From Oceaniferula flava (lineage in GTDB: Bacteria; Verrucomicrobiota; Verrucomicrobiia; Verrucomicrobiales; Akkermansiaceae): a DNA stretch of 64,000 nt. Of this stretch, positions 34,698 to 42,259 are shown piece by piece. The stretch lies in NCBI RefSeq assembly GCF_016811075.1, contig NZ_JAFBGL010000001.1, forward strand, positions 62,001-126,000. Direction: 5' to 3'. The notes under the pieces are model-generated. The model made no database searches. It saw nothing but the letters and a program-made list of their open reading frames with translations, and was not told the origin of the DNA. Position numbers and translations under genes: made by a program. The first letter of the stretch is position 1, and each line of letters opens with the position of its first letter.

Positions 34698-35702
34698 GTG
34701 CAAGATCAAGCGGTGGCATTTATAAAAGCGGGCGATGGTCCCTATGTGGTGGGCCTGGGTCCTTTTACCAGCCATGCGGCTGCGCCAGACGCAGGCACCG
34801 CATTTTACTGCAACGACTTCACTCTGTCGGATCCGGAACCGTGGAAAGTGCCGACCGAAACCCGCGAGGTCGAATCGCTCGAGGAAATCGGCTTGGCGCC
34901 AGTATCTTCATCGGTGACCTGGCAGGATTTGGACCCCGAAGGATTTGCCGCCATCTTTGCCGAAATCAACGAGATGATTGGTCGCGGTGTGATTGAAAAA
35001 TCGGTCCCGGTGGCCACTGAACACGGCACTCTGGAGTCGGGGCACGGATGTTCGCTGATGGGGAACCTGACACCGCTCGGAGCACCATTTTACAGCTACG
35101 GCTGGAGCGATGGTGAACGTGGTTTTTGTGGGGGGACACCCGAATTGCTTTTCGAACTCGACGGCCGACAACTCAGCACCATGGCCTTGGCCGGGACAGC
35201 GAAGGCCGATGAGCGCGAGGTCTTTGCCGTGGATGGTAAGGAAATCCGCGAACACGAATTTGTCGCCCAAACTTTGGTGGCGAAGCTTTCCGATATCGGA
35301 AGCGTCACACGGGCCGAGCGCTCGATCATGGACCTCGGCCAGCTGGTGCATTTCCACACTTCGATCGAAGTCGAGCTGTTCGCCCTGCGCGGTGTCGACG
35401 AGCTTATCCGGCGCCTGCACCCCACGCCCGCGTTGGGACCTCTGCCTCGGACCGAGCAAACCTTGCAGATGCTGGCCGACTGGCGCCAACGGATGCAGTG
35501 CCCGGAACAATTCGGAGCCCCCTTCGGTCTACTCAAAGACGGCACGTTCCGTTCTGTCGTGGCAATTCGCGGCCTACATTGGCAAGGAGCAGAGGTGGCG
35601 ATTCCATCTGGCTGCGGCGTCATCGAGGCCTCGCGGCTAGTCAACGAGTGGCGCGAGCTACGGCTCAAACGCGAAGCGGTTAAAGCGGCGCTAGGCTTGT
35701 AA
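34698..35702 (+). CDS. menF: Isochorismate synthase (chorismate-binding enzyme)
   Basis: A 334-residue chorismate-utilising enzyme. Motifs of the family: LSTMALAGTAKADE, REHEFVAQTLVAKL, HPTPALGPLPRTEQ and IPSGCGVIEAS. The compact single domain and the lack of a glutamine-amidotransferase partner fit isochorismate synthase, the first step of menaquinone synthesis, better than anthranilate or aminodeoxychorismate synthase. The menA-menC-menE operon elsewhere in the window supports this. Start is GTG 34698, with 49 bases to the divergent dnaG start. A cloverleaf-like repeat follows the stop. Confidence 0.8.
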   Translation: MQDQAVAFIKAGDGPYVVGLGPFTSHAAAPDAGTAFYCNDFTLSDPEPWKVPTETREVESLEEIGLAPVSSSVTWQDLDPEGFAAIFAEINEMIGRGVIEKSVPVATEHGTLESGHGCSLMGNLTPLGAPFYSYGWSDGERGFCGGTPELLFELDGRQLSTMALAGTAKADEREVFAVDGKEIREHEFVAQTLVAKLSDIGSVTRAERSIMDLGQLVHFHTSIEVELFALRGVDELIRRLHPTPALGPLPRTEQTLQMLADWRQRMQCPEQFGAPFGLLKDGTFRSVVAIRGLHWQGAEVAIPSGCGVIEASRLVNEWRELRLKREAVKAALGL

Positions 35703-35707
35703 GCATC

Positions 35708-35790
35708 CCGTAGCGAAGCCTTTGCAGGCTTCGTGTTCTAACGGGTGGATCAACCTCACGCCAACGAAGGATGCCAATCCTTCGCTACGG
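35708..35790. repeat. Cloverleaf-like inverted repeat after menF
   Basis: Outer arms CCGTAGCGAAG (35708-35718) and CTTCGCTACGG (35780-35790) enclose two further hairpins: GAAGCC/GGCTTC (35715-35732) and CGAAGGAT/ATCCTTCG with loop GCCA (35765-35784). The result is a three-way-junction fold in DNA or RNA. The core CGTAGCGAAG...TTCGCTACG looks like a dispersed intergenic repeat family. It lies between converging genes, so it may also end transcripts. Confidence 0.75.
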
Positions 35791-35793
35791 CGA

Positions 35794-36726
35794 TTAACCC
35801 TCCAAGGTTTCAGGGTAAGCTGCTTTCCAGACTTCCAGTGCCTGTTTGATCTGTTCCGTCTTGCGGGTCGGGCTGAGCTCCCAGACCAGGGGCTTTTTGG
35901 GATCGATGTGGCGTAGCAGCTTTTTAAAATCGAGTTCTCCTGTGAGCGGCACGCGGTGGTCGCGTTCCGGCCAGTAAACGTCGTGCACGTGGCAGCCGAT
36001 GAGATAAGGAGCCATCTTGCTCAGCCATTGGTCGTGGTCTAACAATCCGAGATTGTGCTTCAGCTGCACGTGGCCGAAATCATGCCAATAACCGACCCAT
36101 GGGTTGTCTTTGAAGTGCTCTTGGAGCAAAACCATTTCGCTTTCGCTGGGCACGTCTTCAAAGCGGCTGCGTGACTCGACGGCGAGTGGGATTTTCAGCT
36201 CGGCAGCTTTTTCCGAGAGCTTTTCCAGTGCCTCAATCGCGCGATGGTAATAGAGAGGGGCGATCTTTTCCCGTTTCTTGACGAAGTCTAACTTTGCCTT
36301 GGCATACTCCGGGCTGAGCTGCTGACCGTCTTTGACCATGGCTGTCAGGCGCTTGGTCCATTTTTTCGATGGCATCGGCACCGAGCCCATGTGCATGACC
36401 ACATAGTGCGCCTTGAACTCCGCTGCCAGCTCGAGGGTTTTCAAGGTCATGTCCAGCGCACGTTCGCGATCGTAGGCACGGTGTGAGCTGAACTCGTAAG
36501 CGTCCGGCGCATCGATCATCACCTCCACCGGAGACGGGAAGTAGTTGTGCACGCCGGAGCAGCGGAACTTCCCTTCGCGATACGCTTTTTGGATCCCCGG
36601 AAGCTTGCTGATCGTCATGCCATGGCTGAGTTCCATGGTATCGAATCCCAGCTCGAGGATCTCATCGATGATGTCCTCGCCCTCAGGGTGACGCGCGTTG
36701 TTCCAGCATGTTGAAAAGGAAAGCAT
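35794..36726 (-). CDS. Sugar phosphate isomerase/epimerase-like TIM barrel
   Basis: A 310-residue protein of the xylose isomerase-like/AP endonuclease 2 superfamily. Features are the ILELGFDTMELSHG strand after the N terminus, AHYVVMHMGS, IPLAVESRSRFED with a metal-binding Glu, VGYWHDFGHVQLKHN, IGCHVHDVYW and PLVWELSP with the last Glu. These give the metal-binding His/Glu/Asp set around the barrel. Substrate unknown; many relatives act on inositols or ketoses. No signal peptide. It lies 24 bases after the L,D-transpeptidase gene and may be cotranscribed with it and the Aas-like gene. Confidence 0.8.
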   Translation of the reverse strand: MLSFSTCWNNARHPEGEDIIDEILELGFDTMELSHGMTISKLPGIQKAYREGKFRCSGVHNYFPSPVEVMIDAPDAYEFSSHRAYDRERALDMTLKTLELAAEFKAHYVVMHMGSVPMPSKKWTKRLTAMVKDGQQLSPEYAKAKLDFVKKREKIAPLYYHRAIEALEKLSEKAAELKIPLAVESRSRFEDVPSESEMVLLQEHFKDNPWVGYWHDFGHVQLKHNLGLLDHDQWLSKMAPYLIGCHVHDVYWPERDHRVPLTGELDFKKLLRHIDPKKPLVWELSPTRKTEQIKQALEVWKAAYPETLEG

Positions 36727-36750
36727 AGGTGGTATCGATCGTGAGATGTC

Positions 36751-37479
36751 CTATGGAAGCTTCCAAGCACTACGAAGTCTAACATATTCGCTCTGCGGCA
36801 GCAGGATATAGACTGGGTTCTTGCTGGGATCGATGCGGGCAATCAGCTGCTTCAGCTGACCTTCTGCCATGGTGGTGCAGCCAGCGGTCGACTTGCTACC
36901 ACCGCCTCGCCAGATGTGGAAAAAGATCGCCGAGCCGCGCCCAGAAATCGGCTTGCCACCGAGGATGGCGTCGTTGTGTGCAATGTAGAGTTTCAGCGAG
37001 TGTGCGTGATCGTTCTGGCGCATCTGGGCCTTTTTCTCCCAGCTGCTGGCAGGTGAGTGATCGAGCACCAGATGGCGGTTGTAGTAGGGCGAGTTACGGT
37101 CTTCCACCCAGAGGTCGCGAGGGCTGACTTTGCGGTAACTTAGCGCCGGGTGTTTTTGGATTTGTCCTGCGTAGCCGTAGGCACCGCCAATCTTGAAAAT
37201 CCCAGCCGGTGCGCGCTTGTCGCCCTCACGTTTGACGGGGGCCTTGGACTGGATGTTAGGGTGGATGCCGTAGCCCCATGCCAAGCCACTTTTCCCCAAA
37301 CGCCCCTGCCAGGGCGCTCCGACCGGCTGCCAAGCTCTGCCATGTTTTTCGTAGACCCGCAGTGTCACATGGGACGAGTTCCAACCACTGGAAACACCGA
37401 CGATGGCTTGTCGGCAGTTGTTAGGCACCTGGGCGCATAGGCTTGCTGCCCCGAGTAGGAGGAGAAGTAAGGATTTCAT
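36751..37479 (-). CDS. L,D-transpeptidase family protein
   Basis: A 242-residue exported protein with signal peptide MKSLLLLLLGAASLCA. The YkuD-like catalytic domain shows PAGIFKIGGAYGYAG, then SAIFFHIWRGGGSKSTAGCTTM, in which His and the nucleophile Cys of the HxW...S-x-GC motif can be seen. Such enzymes cross-link or trim peptidoglycan stem peptides or attach proteins to them in the periplasm. The family branch is the one with IFFHxWRGxGxxTAGC. It follows the Aas-like gene by 49 bases on the same strand. Confidence 0.85.
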   Translation of the reverse strand: MKSLLLLLLGAASLCAQVPNNCRQAIVGVSSGWNSSHVTLRVYEKHGRAWQPVGAPWQGRLGKSGLAWGYGIHPNIQSKAPVKREGDKRAPAGIFKIGGAYGYAGQIQKHPALSYRKVSPRDLWVEDRNSPYYNRHLVLDHSPASSWEKKAQMRQNDHAHSLKLYIAHNDAILGGKPISGRGSAIFFHIWRGGGSKSTAGCTTMAEGQLKQLIARIDPSKNPVYILLPQSEYVRLRSAWKLP

Positions 37480-37528
37480 AGGGGCAAACTAAACCGAAAA
37501 GGTGGAAGCTCAAACGCGTTTCTGACAC

Positions 37529-39673
37529 TTAGCTCTCGGCCAGTTGTTGGCAGGCTTTGATGTCGAGTTTTCCGGATGCTAAGATGGGAATTTCGTCGGT
37601 GGGAATAAACGATTTGGGGCACCACAGACTTGGCAGTCCCTGGTCCATCAGCTTGTAACGCAGATCGATGCATTCCTGCTCCAAGGTATCACCACAGACG
37701 GTGGTAAGCAGGGCAATGGCTTCGCCTTTCTGTTCGTCAGGGATACCGACCACAGCAATCTTGCGCTCGGTTTCCTGGTCGAGTCCCAAGACCTTGGTGA
37801 TGGCCGCCTCCACGGTTTCGTGTGGCACCATTTCGCCGGCAATTTTTGAAAACCTGGAGAGCCTGCCTTCGATGTAGAGAAATCCATCATCATCAATGCG
37901 ACCAATGTCTCCGGTGTTGAACCAGCCGTCTTTGATCACTTCGGCCGTTTTCTTCTCGTCGCCGAGGTAACCTGGGAAAATGTTCGCCCCGCGCAGCCAG
38001 ATAGTGCCTTGATGATCAATCGGTGAAGGTTTGCCGGTGGCGGGGTTCGTCATTTTGACCGCCATGCCGGGAAGGAATTTGCCGACCGAGCCAAAGCGGT
38101 TGCTGTCGATCACCGGGGCTTGCCCTTCTTGTTCGGGCGTGGGGAGGTTGACGTTGGTGGCGGGAGATGTTTCTGTTAGTCCGTAACCTTCTAGCGGTAG
38201 AATGCCGAATTTCTCCTTGAAGGCGGTGGCCAAGGACTCGGGTAATTTCTCGGCACCGGTGACCACGTAGTCGAGCGACTGCAGCTGCTCCGCCTTCACC
38301 CGGCGCATGTAACCGCGCAGGAATGTTGGGGTGGACAGCAGCATGTTCACAGAGTGCATCTCGATCAGTTCGGCCAGTCGCTTGGTTTCCAGTGGGCTGG
38401 GGTAGGTGACCAAGTTGACGCCCTCGATACATGGATACCAGAGGGTCACGGTGCTACCAAACGAGTGGAAAAGCGGCAGGCAGCCGAGGATTTTAGTGTG
38501 GTGACCAAGACAGATTCGGCTGCCGAACTGGCAGACATTGGCGAGCACATTACGGTGGGAAAGCGGCACGCCTTTCGGCTCTCCGGAAGAGCCTGAGGTG
38601 AACAGCAAGACCGCCTCGTCATCGCCGGAGGAGTTGCCTAGTCCGAGAATCTTAGCAATCACCGAGACGGGTAAAATTTTCGTCAACACCACCCAGCGGA
38701 TGATCTTCTTCTTCAAAGCGGGCAGACTGCGTTCGATGAAAATCAGGTCCCTGTTAGGTGGCCATGGAAAGGAAGAGACCTTGCGCACGAAGGGGTCTGC
38801 GGTGATGAATTTATCGATATCAGCTTGGCGGATCGACGATTGCACCGCGGCGTGGCTGGCGGTGAAATTGAGGTTCACCGGGATCTTGCCAGCGAAGAGC
38901 ACCGCGAGGTTGGCTACCATGCCTCCTTTGCCGGGAGGGAGGATGATGCCGACCCGCTTTTTCTTGGTCATCTGCTTCAGCTCACCGGAAAAGGCAATGG
39001 CGGCTGCGAGGATGCGATCGAAGGCGAGCTCCGAGTCGTCAGTGCCATCGTAAAGCTTGGTGGTGGAGCCATGCTTTTTCAGTCCACTGAGAATGGCCAA
39101 CGGCAACGAGCCGTTGAGGAAGGATCGGCTGGAAAAGGCAATTTCGTCTGCCTCGAGCAGTGCCTGGCGCCATGTGGCGGGAGTGACCTCATTGCCGGGG
39201 ATGACCGGTCTGAAGGAAAAGATGGAGGAGGGAAGCTTCGCGGTGTTCTCCGGGGCGCTGGCAATTTCAGACGGCTTGCTGACTGCGACAGGAAGCACCG
39301 GCAGACCAAGGGCGCAAAGCTGGCGAAGAATTGGCGCGGTGATGTGGCAACAATCGCCCGAGGTGGAGCAAACTTGGCCGGCGAGATAGATCAGCACGCC
39401 GCCGGATTGCAGTTTGTCTCTGAGATTGTCTCCGATCGTTTCCGGAGCGGCGTCGTCCGCAGAGAAGGCGACTGCAGTGATGCCGTCGCGCTCGAGAAAG
39501 CTGCGTATGGCATCATCGAGAACGACATTTTCTTCACAAATCCAAGTAATCGCTCTGCCGGCAAAAATTTGCTCCAGGTGGAGCATTTCGTGGAAATCCA
39601 GGCGACCGGGGATGACGAGGGCTCCCTCGCTGGGAATGTGTTCTTTTCCTAGGATTTCAATGTTCTTACTCAT
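37529..39673 (-). CDS. Aas-like fusion: degenerate acyltransferase plus acyl-ACP/CoA synthetase
   Basis: A 714-residue two-domain protein. The C-terminal 490 residues are an AMP-forming synthetase: VLLFTSGSSGEPKGVPLSHR, CLPLFHSFGSTVTLW, GYGLTETSPATNV, DGWFNTGDIGRIDDDGFLYI and PILASGKLDIKA. The first 190 residues have the order of a PlsC-type acyltransferase (LGKEHIPSEGALVIPGRLDF) but the catalytic H-x4-D is not there; the site reads GRLDFHEML, so acyl transfer by this domain is doubtful. In Aas, the pair re-acylates lysophosphatidylethanolamine. Here the likely activity is fatty-acid activation for lipid recycling. First of a possible three-gene run with the transpeptidase and the TIM-barrel gene. 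Confidence 0.8.
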   Translation of the reverse strand: MSKNIEILGKEHIPSEGALVIPGRLDFHEMLHLEQIFAGRAITWICEENVVLDDAIRSFLERDGITAVAFSADDAAPETIGDNLRDKLQSGGVLIYLAGQVCSTSGDCCHITAPILRQLCALGLPVLPVAVSKPSEIASAPENTAKLPSSIFSFRPVIPGNEVTPATWRQALLEADEIAFSSRSFLNGSLPLAILSGLKKHGSTTKLYDGTDDSELAFDRILAAAIAFSGELKQMTKKKRVGIILPPGKGGMVANLAVLFAGKIPVNLNFTASHAAVQSSIRQADIDKFITADPFVRKVSSFPWPPNRDLIFIERSLPALKKKIIRWVVLTKILPVSVIAKILGLGNSSGDDEAVLLFTSGSSGEPKGVPLSHRNVLANVCQFGSRICLGHHTKILGCLPLFHSFGSTVTLWYPCIEGVNLVTYPSPLETKRLAELIEMHSVNMLLSTPTFLRGYMRRVKAEQLQSLDYVVTGAEKLPESLATAFKEKFGILPLEGYGLTETSPATNVNLPTPEQEGQAPVIDSNRFGSVGKFLPGMAVKMTNPATGKPSPIDHQGTIWLRGANIFPGYLGDEKKTAEVIKDGWFNTGDIGRIDDDGFLYIEGRLSRFSKIAGEMVPHETVEAAITKVLGLDQETERKIAVVGIPDEQKGEAIALLTTVCGDTLEQECIDLRYKLMDQGLPSLWCPKSFIPTDEIPILASGKLDIKACQQLAES

Positions 39674-39776
39674 GAGGCGGATGTTGCTTGCCGATGATCA
39701 AACCATCTCGACAACATGCCTGCAAGCTGTAAGCGGGTATTCGTATCCAAATCCCGCATTCAGTTAGAAAAACGGA

Positions 39777-40652
39777 TCAAGCTTTCAGTGCGTCTAACAC
39801 ACCGTTGACGAAGCGAGACGAATCCGAGCTGCCAAATTTCTTCGCAATCTCAATGGCCTCGTTGATACTCACAGCGCGTGGAATGTCCTCACAGTGCAGG
39901 ATCTCGTAGGCCCCCAGACGGAGGATAGCGCGATCGACCGGAGCCACTCGCTCGGGAGCGTAGTTTTCCACGATTGATGTCAGAGTGGCGTCGATGTCCG
40001 CTTTGTTAGCGAGAATTCCCTGCACCAATTTCTCGGTTTCCTCGCGGAACGAGCGAATCTCTTTTTCTCCGGCGCGAAGGTGCTCGAAGCCGGGGATGCC
40101 GGGTGTTTGGAATTCGGGCGAATGAATTGCGTCCAGACGATCGGAAATGCGCTCGAGGTGATTGATGATGGCCGTCATGGCCTCCAGTTTATTGCGCCAT
40201 GCGGGAAAATCCTGCAGGGTGTAATCCCAGTGCAGGCGAACGGCTGGCAGAGCGCGGCTGGCGACAAAGACTTCTTGCAGGCGGGTTTCCACGATATCCT
40301 CGCCGGACTTGCTGCGCGTCGCGGTTTTCAGCAGATCGATGGCGCTACTGAGTTTGCTTTCCTGCGAGTTGATTTTGCGCAAGGCGGTGGCGAGGGGAGT
40401 AGTCCCTTCCACGGCTTTCAGCTGGGCGAGCACCAGAGGGCATTCCTCGGCGAGCCGTTTGATCCGGCTTTCGCGTCCTTGGGCAATGTGCAGCACCGCC
40501 TTGGCCTTGGCCATGGTGAGCTTGCGGAGGCTGCCCTCCTGAATGATCTGCCAGAAGGCGTCCTGAGCGTCGGAGACCTCGGGTCCACCCTCCAGGTCAG
40601 CGAAGTAGAGAAGCTGAACGGCAGCTTCGCGAATGTGGCGGCGTTTAAGCAT
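39777..40652 (-). CDS. nusB: Transcription antitermination factor NusB with a large insertion
   Basis: A 291-residue protein whose ends match NusB. The N terminus is LKRRHIREAAVQLLYFADLE, and the C terminus is ATLTSIVENYAPERVAPVDRAILRLGAYEIL followed by IPRAVSINEAIEIAKKFGS and RFVNGVLDAL. NusB is normally about 140 residues. Here some 150 extra residues, helical and charged, lie between the first helix and the core (LRKLTMAKAKAVLHIAQGRE onward). NusB joins NusE in the antitermination complex on rRNA operons. ATG 40652 overlaps ribH by eight bases; ribH-nusB pairing is common. Confidence 0.88.
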   Translation of the reverse strand: MLKRRHIREAAVQLLYFADLEGGPEVSDAQDAFWQIIQEGSLRKLTMAKAKAVLHIAQGRESRIKRLAEECPLVLAQLKAVEGTTPLATALRKINSQESKLSSAIDLLKTATRSKSGEDIVETRLQEVFVASRALPAVRLHWDYTLQDFPAWRNKLEAMTAIINHLERISDRLDAIHSPEFQTPGIPGFEHLRAGEKEIRSFREETEKLVQGILANKADIDATLTSIVENYAPERVAPVDRAILRLGAYEILHCEDIPRAVSINEAIEIAKKFGSSDSSRFVNGVLDALKA

Positions 40653-41148
40653 TACTAGGGAAAACGCGCGATGGGCTACGTTTGAGTTGAGTGAAAGTAT
40701 CGACGATGGCAGCGGCTGCGCGGGCGGCCTCACGACCACGGTTGAGTTTACTGCCGATGCAGCGTGCGTAGGCTTGTTTTTCGTCACCCACCAGCAGCAC
40801 CTCGTGCACCACGGGAGTGGCGTGATTGACGGAAATTTGTTGCAGCGCCTGGGTCACGCTTTCAGCCACCATGTCACCGTGTGCGGTCTGGCCGCGGATG
40901 ATCAGGCCCAGGCAGATGACGCATTCTGGCTTGCTTTGACGCAGCACCGTTTCCACGGCCACTGGGATTTCAAAGGCACCGGGCACACGCACCAGCTCAA
41001 TCTGGCCGTTGGGGATCAATTCCAGCAGTTCCTCGTGGGTGTTTTCCACCAACGCATCGGTGAATTCCTCGTTGTAATGCGAGGCCACGATGGTGATCTG
41101 GGTTTTTTGAGTCAAGCTTCGTGGCTTGGGCGGCAAGACCTTGGACAT
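40645..41148 (-). CDS. ribH: 6,7-dimethyl-8-ribityllumazine synthase
   Basis: A 167-residue lumazine synthase, the penultimate step of riboflavin synthesis. ITIVASHYNEEFTDALVENT, ELVRVPGAFEIPVAVETVL, VICLGLIIRGQTAHGDMVAE (with the catalytic His) and PVVHEVLLVGDEKQAYAR are the family blocks, and the C terminus has the NRGREAARAAAAI helix. ATG 41148 (MSKVLPPKPRSL) is preferred over a longer frame. Its stop overlaps the nusB start, so the two are coupled. Confidence 0.93.
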   Translation of the reverse strand: MSKVLPPKPRSLTQKTQITIVASHYNEEFTDALVENTHEELLELIPNGQIELVRVPGAFEIPVAVETVLRQSKPECVICLGLIIRGQTAHGDMVAESVTQALQQISVNHATPVVHEVLLVGDEKQAYARCIGSKLNRGREAARAAAAIVDTFTQLKRSPSRVFPSNA

Positions 41149-41231
41149 GGAGGGTGGATATAGGATGGAACCCCGTTCTTGCAAGGTTGAAGTTATAACT
41201 ATTTTCAGCAGCTCCGACCTACTTAGCCCGC

Positions 41232-42068
41232 TTAGGGTAGGGGAGCAAAGACGTTCAAGGCACTCTTGGTGCTGATCTTTTGGTTCTTGGCATAGGCCTT
41301 CGCCGCACGCAATCGCAGCTGGCCGCGGTCCTCATGTTTCAACCAGCCTTCGATGACATCGTGAAGAATGAAGGCCCCCGGATACATGTTCGAGGCGGTC
41401 ATGACCAAGGGGGTGACTCCCGAGGGCTCCGTGTGTTTTTGGAAAAACCGATCGCTCTTACAGCAGAGCACCACCGCGCTGACATCCTGCTTACGCTTGG
41501 GATTGGCCGGCAGGGCTGGCAGACTGAACTCCATCAGACCGTTGTGACCGATGAAGGCAAGCAGGTCGGCGCCGCCGGCCAGGTTCACCCGGTGCTCTCC
41601 TTGATCGTCTTTGATGGTAACCGATTCATAACGCTGCCCCGCCATGCTCTGGCAGAACTGCGCCATGCACTCCTTGATCTCCGAGCCCCGCCAGGCGTCT
41701 ACGACCATGACGGTTCTGCTTTGCTTGTGTTGAAAGACCAGCCGCTCGAGGATGGCGGGCTGATCCTTGGCCTTGCCGGTGGAGTGTCGGCGCCACTGCT
41801 TGCTTTTGGAAAAATACGCCCGCGAGCCGTCGGAGCAGCCCCAGTAGAGGTTGTTTGCCGGGTCGTTGCCATTGCCAATCTTGCTCGGCACCGGGGCAAT
41901 GCCTTGAGACGCATTGTCACAGAGCGCCACAAAGGTATGCACCACCTTGAAATCACGGTGCTGTTCTGCCGGAGGGCTTGGGTTGGTCGCGGCTGATTCG
42001 GCCTTGTTGCAGGCCGCTAGGGTGAGGCTCAGTGCCAAGATGGAGAGATGGAGGGCTGCACGAATCAT
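41232..42068 (-). CDS. Lipoprotein of a conserved unknown family
   Basis: A 278-residue protein with a lipoprotein signal (LSLTLAAC, lipobox LAAC near residue 20). The mature part resembles a conserved family without known function: TFVALCDNASQGIAPVPSKI, NLYWGCSDGSRAYF, VVDAWRGSEIKECMAQF, LLAFIGHNGLMEF and VVLCCKSDRFF. It contains several Cys residues. The order of motifs suggests an enzyme-like fold, but I cannot assign a reaction. It is divergent from clpB, with an AT-rich spacer that contains an 11-bp inverted repeat. Confidence 0.68.
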   Translation of the reverse strand: MIRAALHLSILALSLTLAACNKAESAATNPSPPAEQHRDFKVVHTFVALCDNASQGIAPVPSKIGNGNDPANNLYWGCSDGSRAYFSKSKQWRRHSTGKAKDQPAILERLVFQHKQSRTVMVVDAWRGSEIKECMAQFCQSMAGQRYESVTIKDDQGEHRVNLAGGADLLAFIGHNGLMEFSLPALPANPKRKQDVSAVVLCCKSDRFFQKHTEPSGVTPLVMTASNMYPGAFILHDVIEGWLKHEDRGQLRLRAAKAYAKNQKISTKSALNVFAPLP

Positions 42069-42134
42069 GATCCTAATGTGTATGAAAGTGAGCCAAAATG
42101 TCGATATTTATAACATAACAACAAATATACACAA

Positions 42135-42167
42135 AAACGTGAACAAATAGCTGTTATGTTTACGTTT
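42135..42167. promoter_or_regulatory. Inverted repeat upstream of clpB, candidate operator
   Basis: AAACGTGAACA (42135-42145) and TGTTTACGTTT (42157-42167) form an inverted repeat of 11 bases with one mismatch and an 11-nt spacer, about 90 bases before clpB. It is not the CIRCE consensus (TTAGCACTC-N9-GAGTGCTAA), though its size and place fit a heat-shock operator. It could equally serve the divergent lipoprotein gene. Confidence 0.45.
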
Positions 42168-42259
42168 ATTAAGGTAGAAACAAGGTATGGGATCACCTTT
42201 AAAACGAGTTGATATCACCCTTATTCATTCCAAATTAACCTCAATAACCATCACCAATC

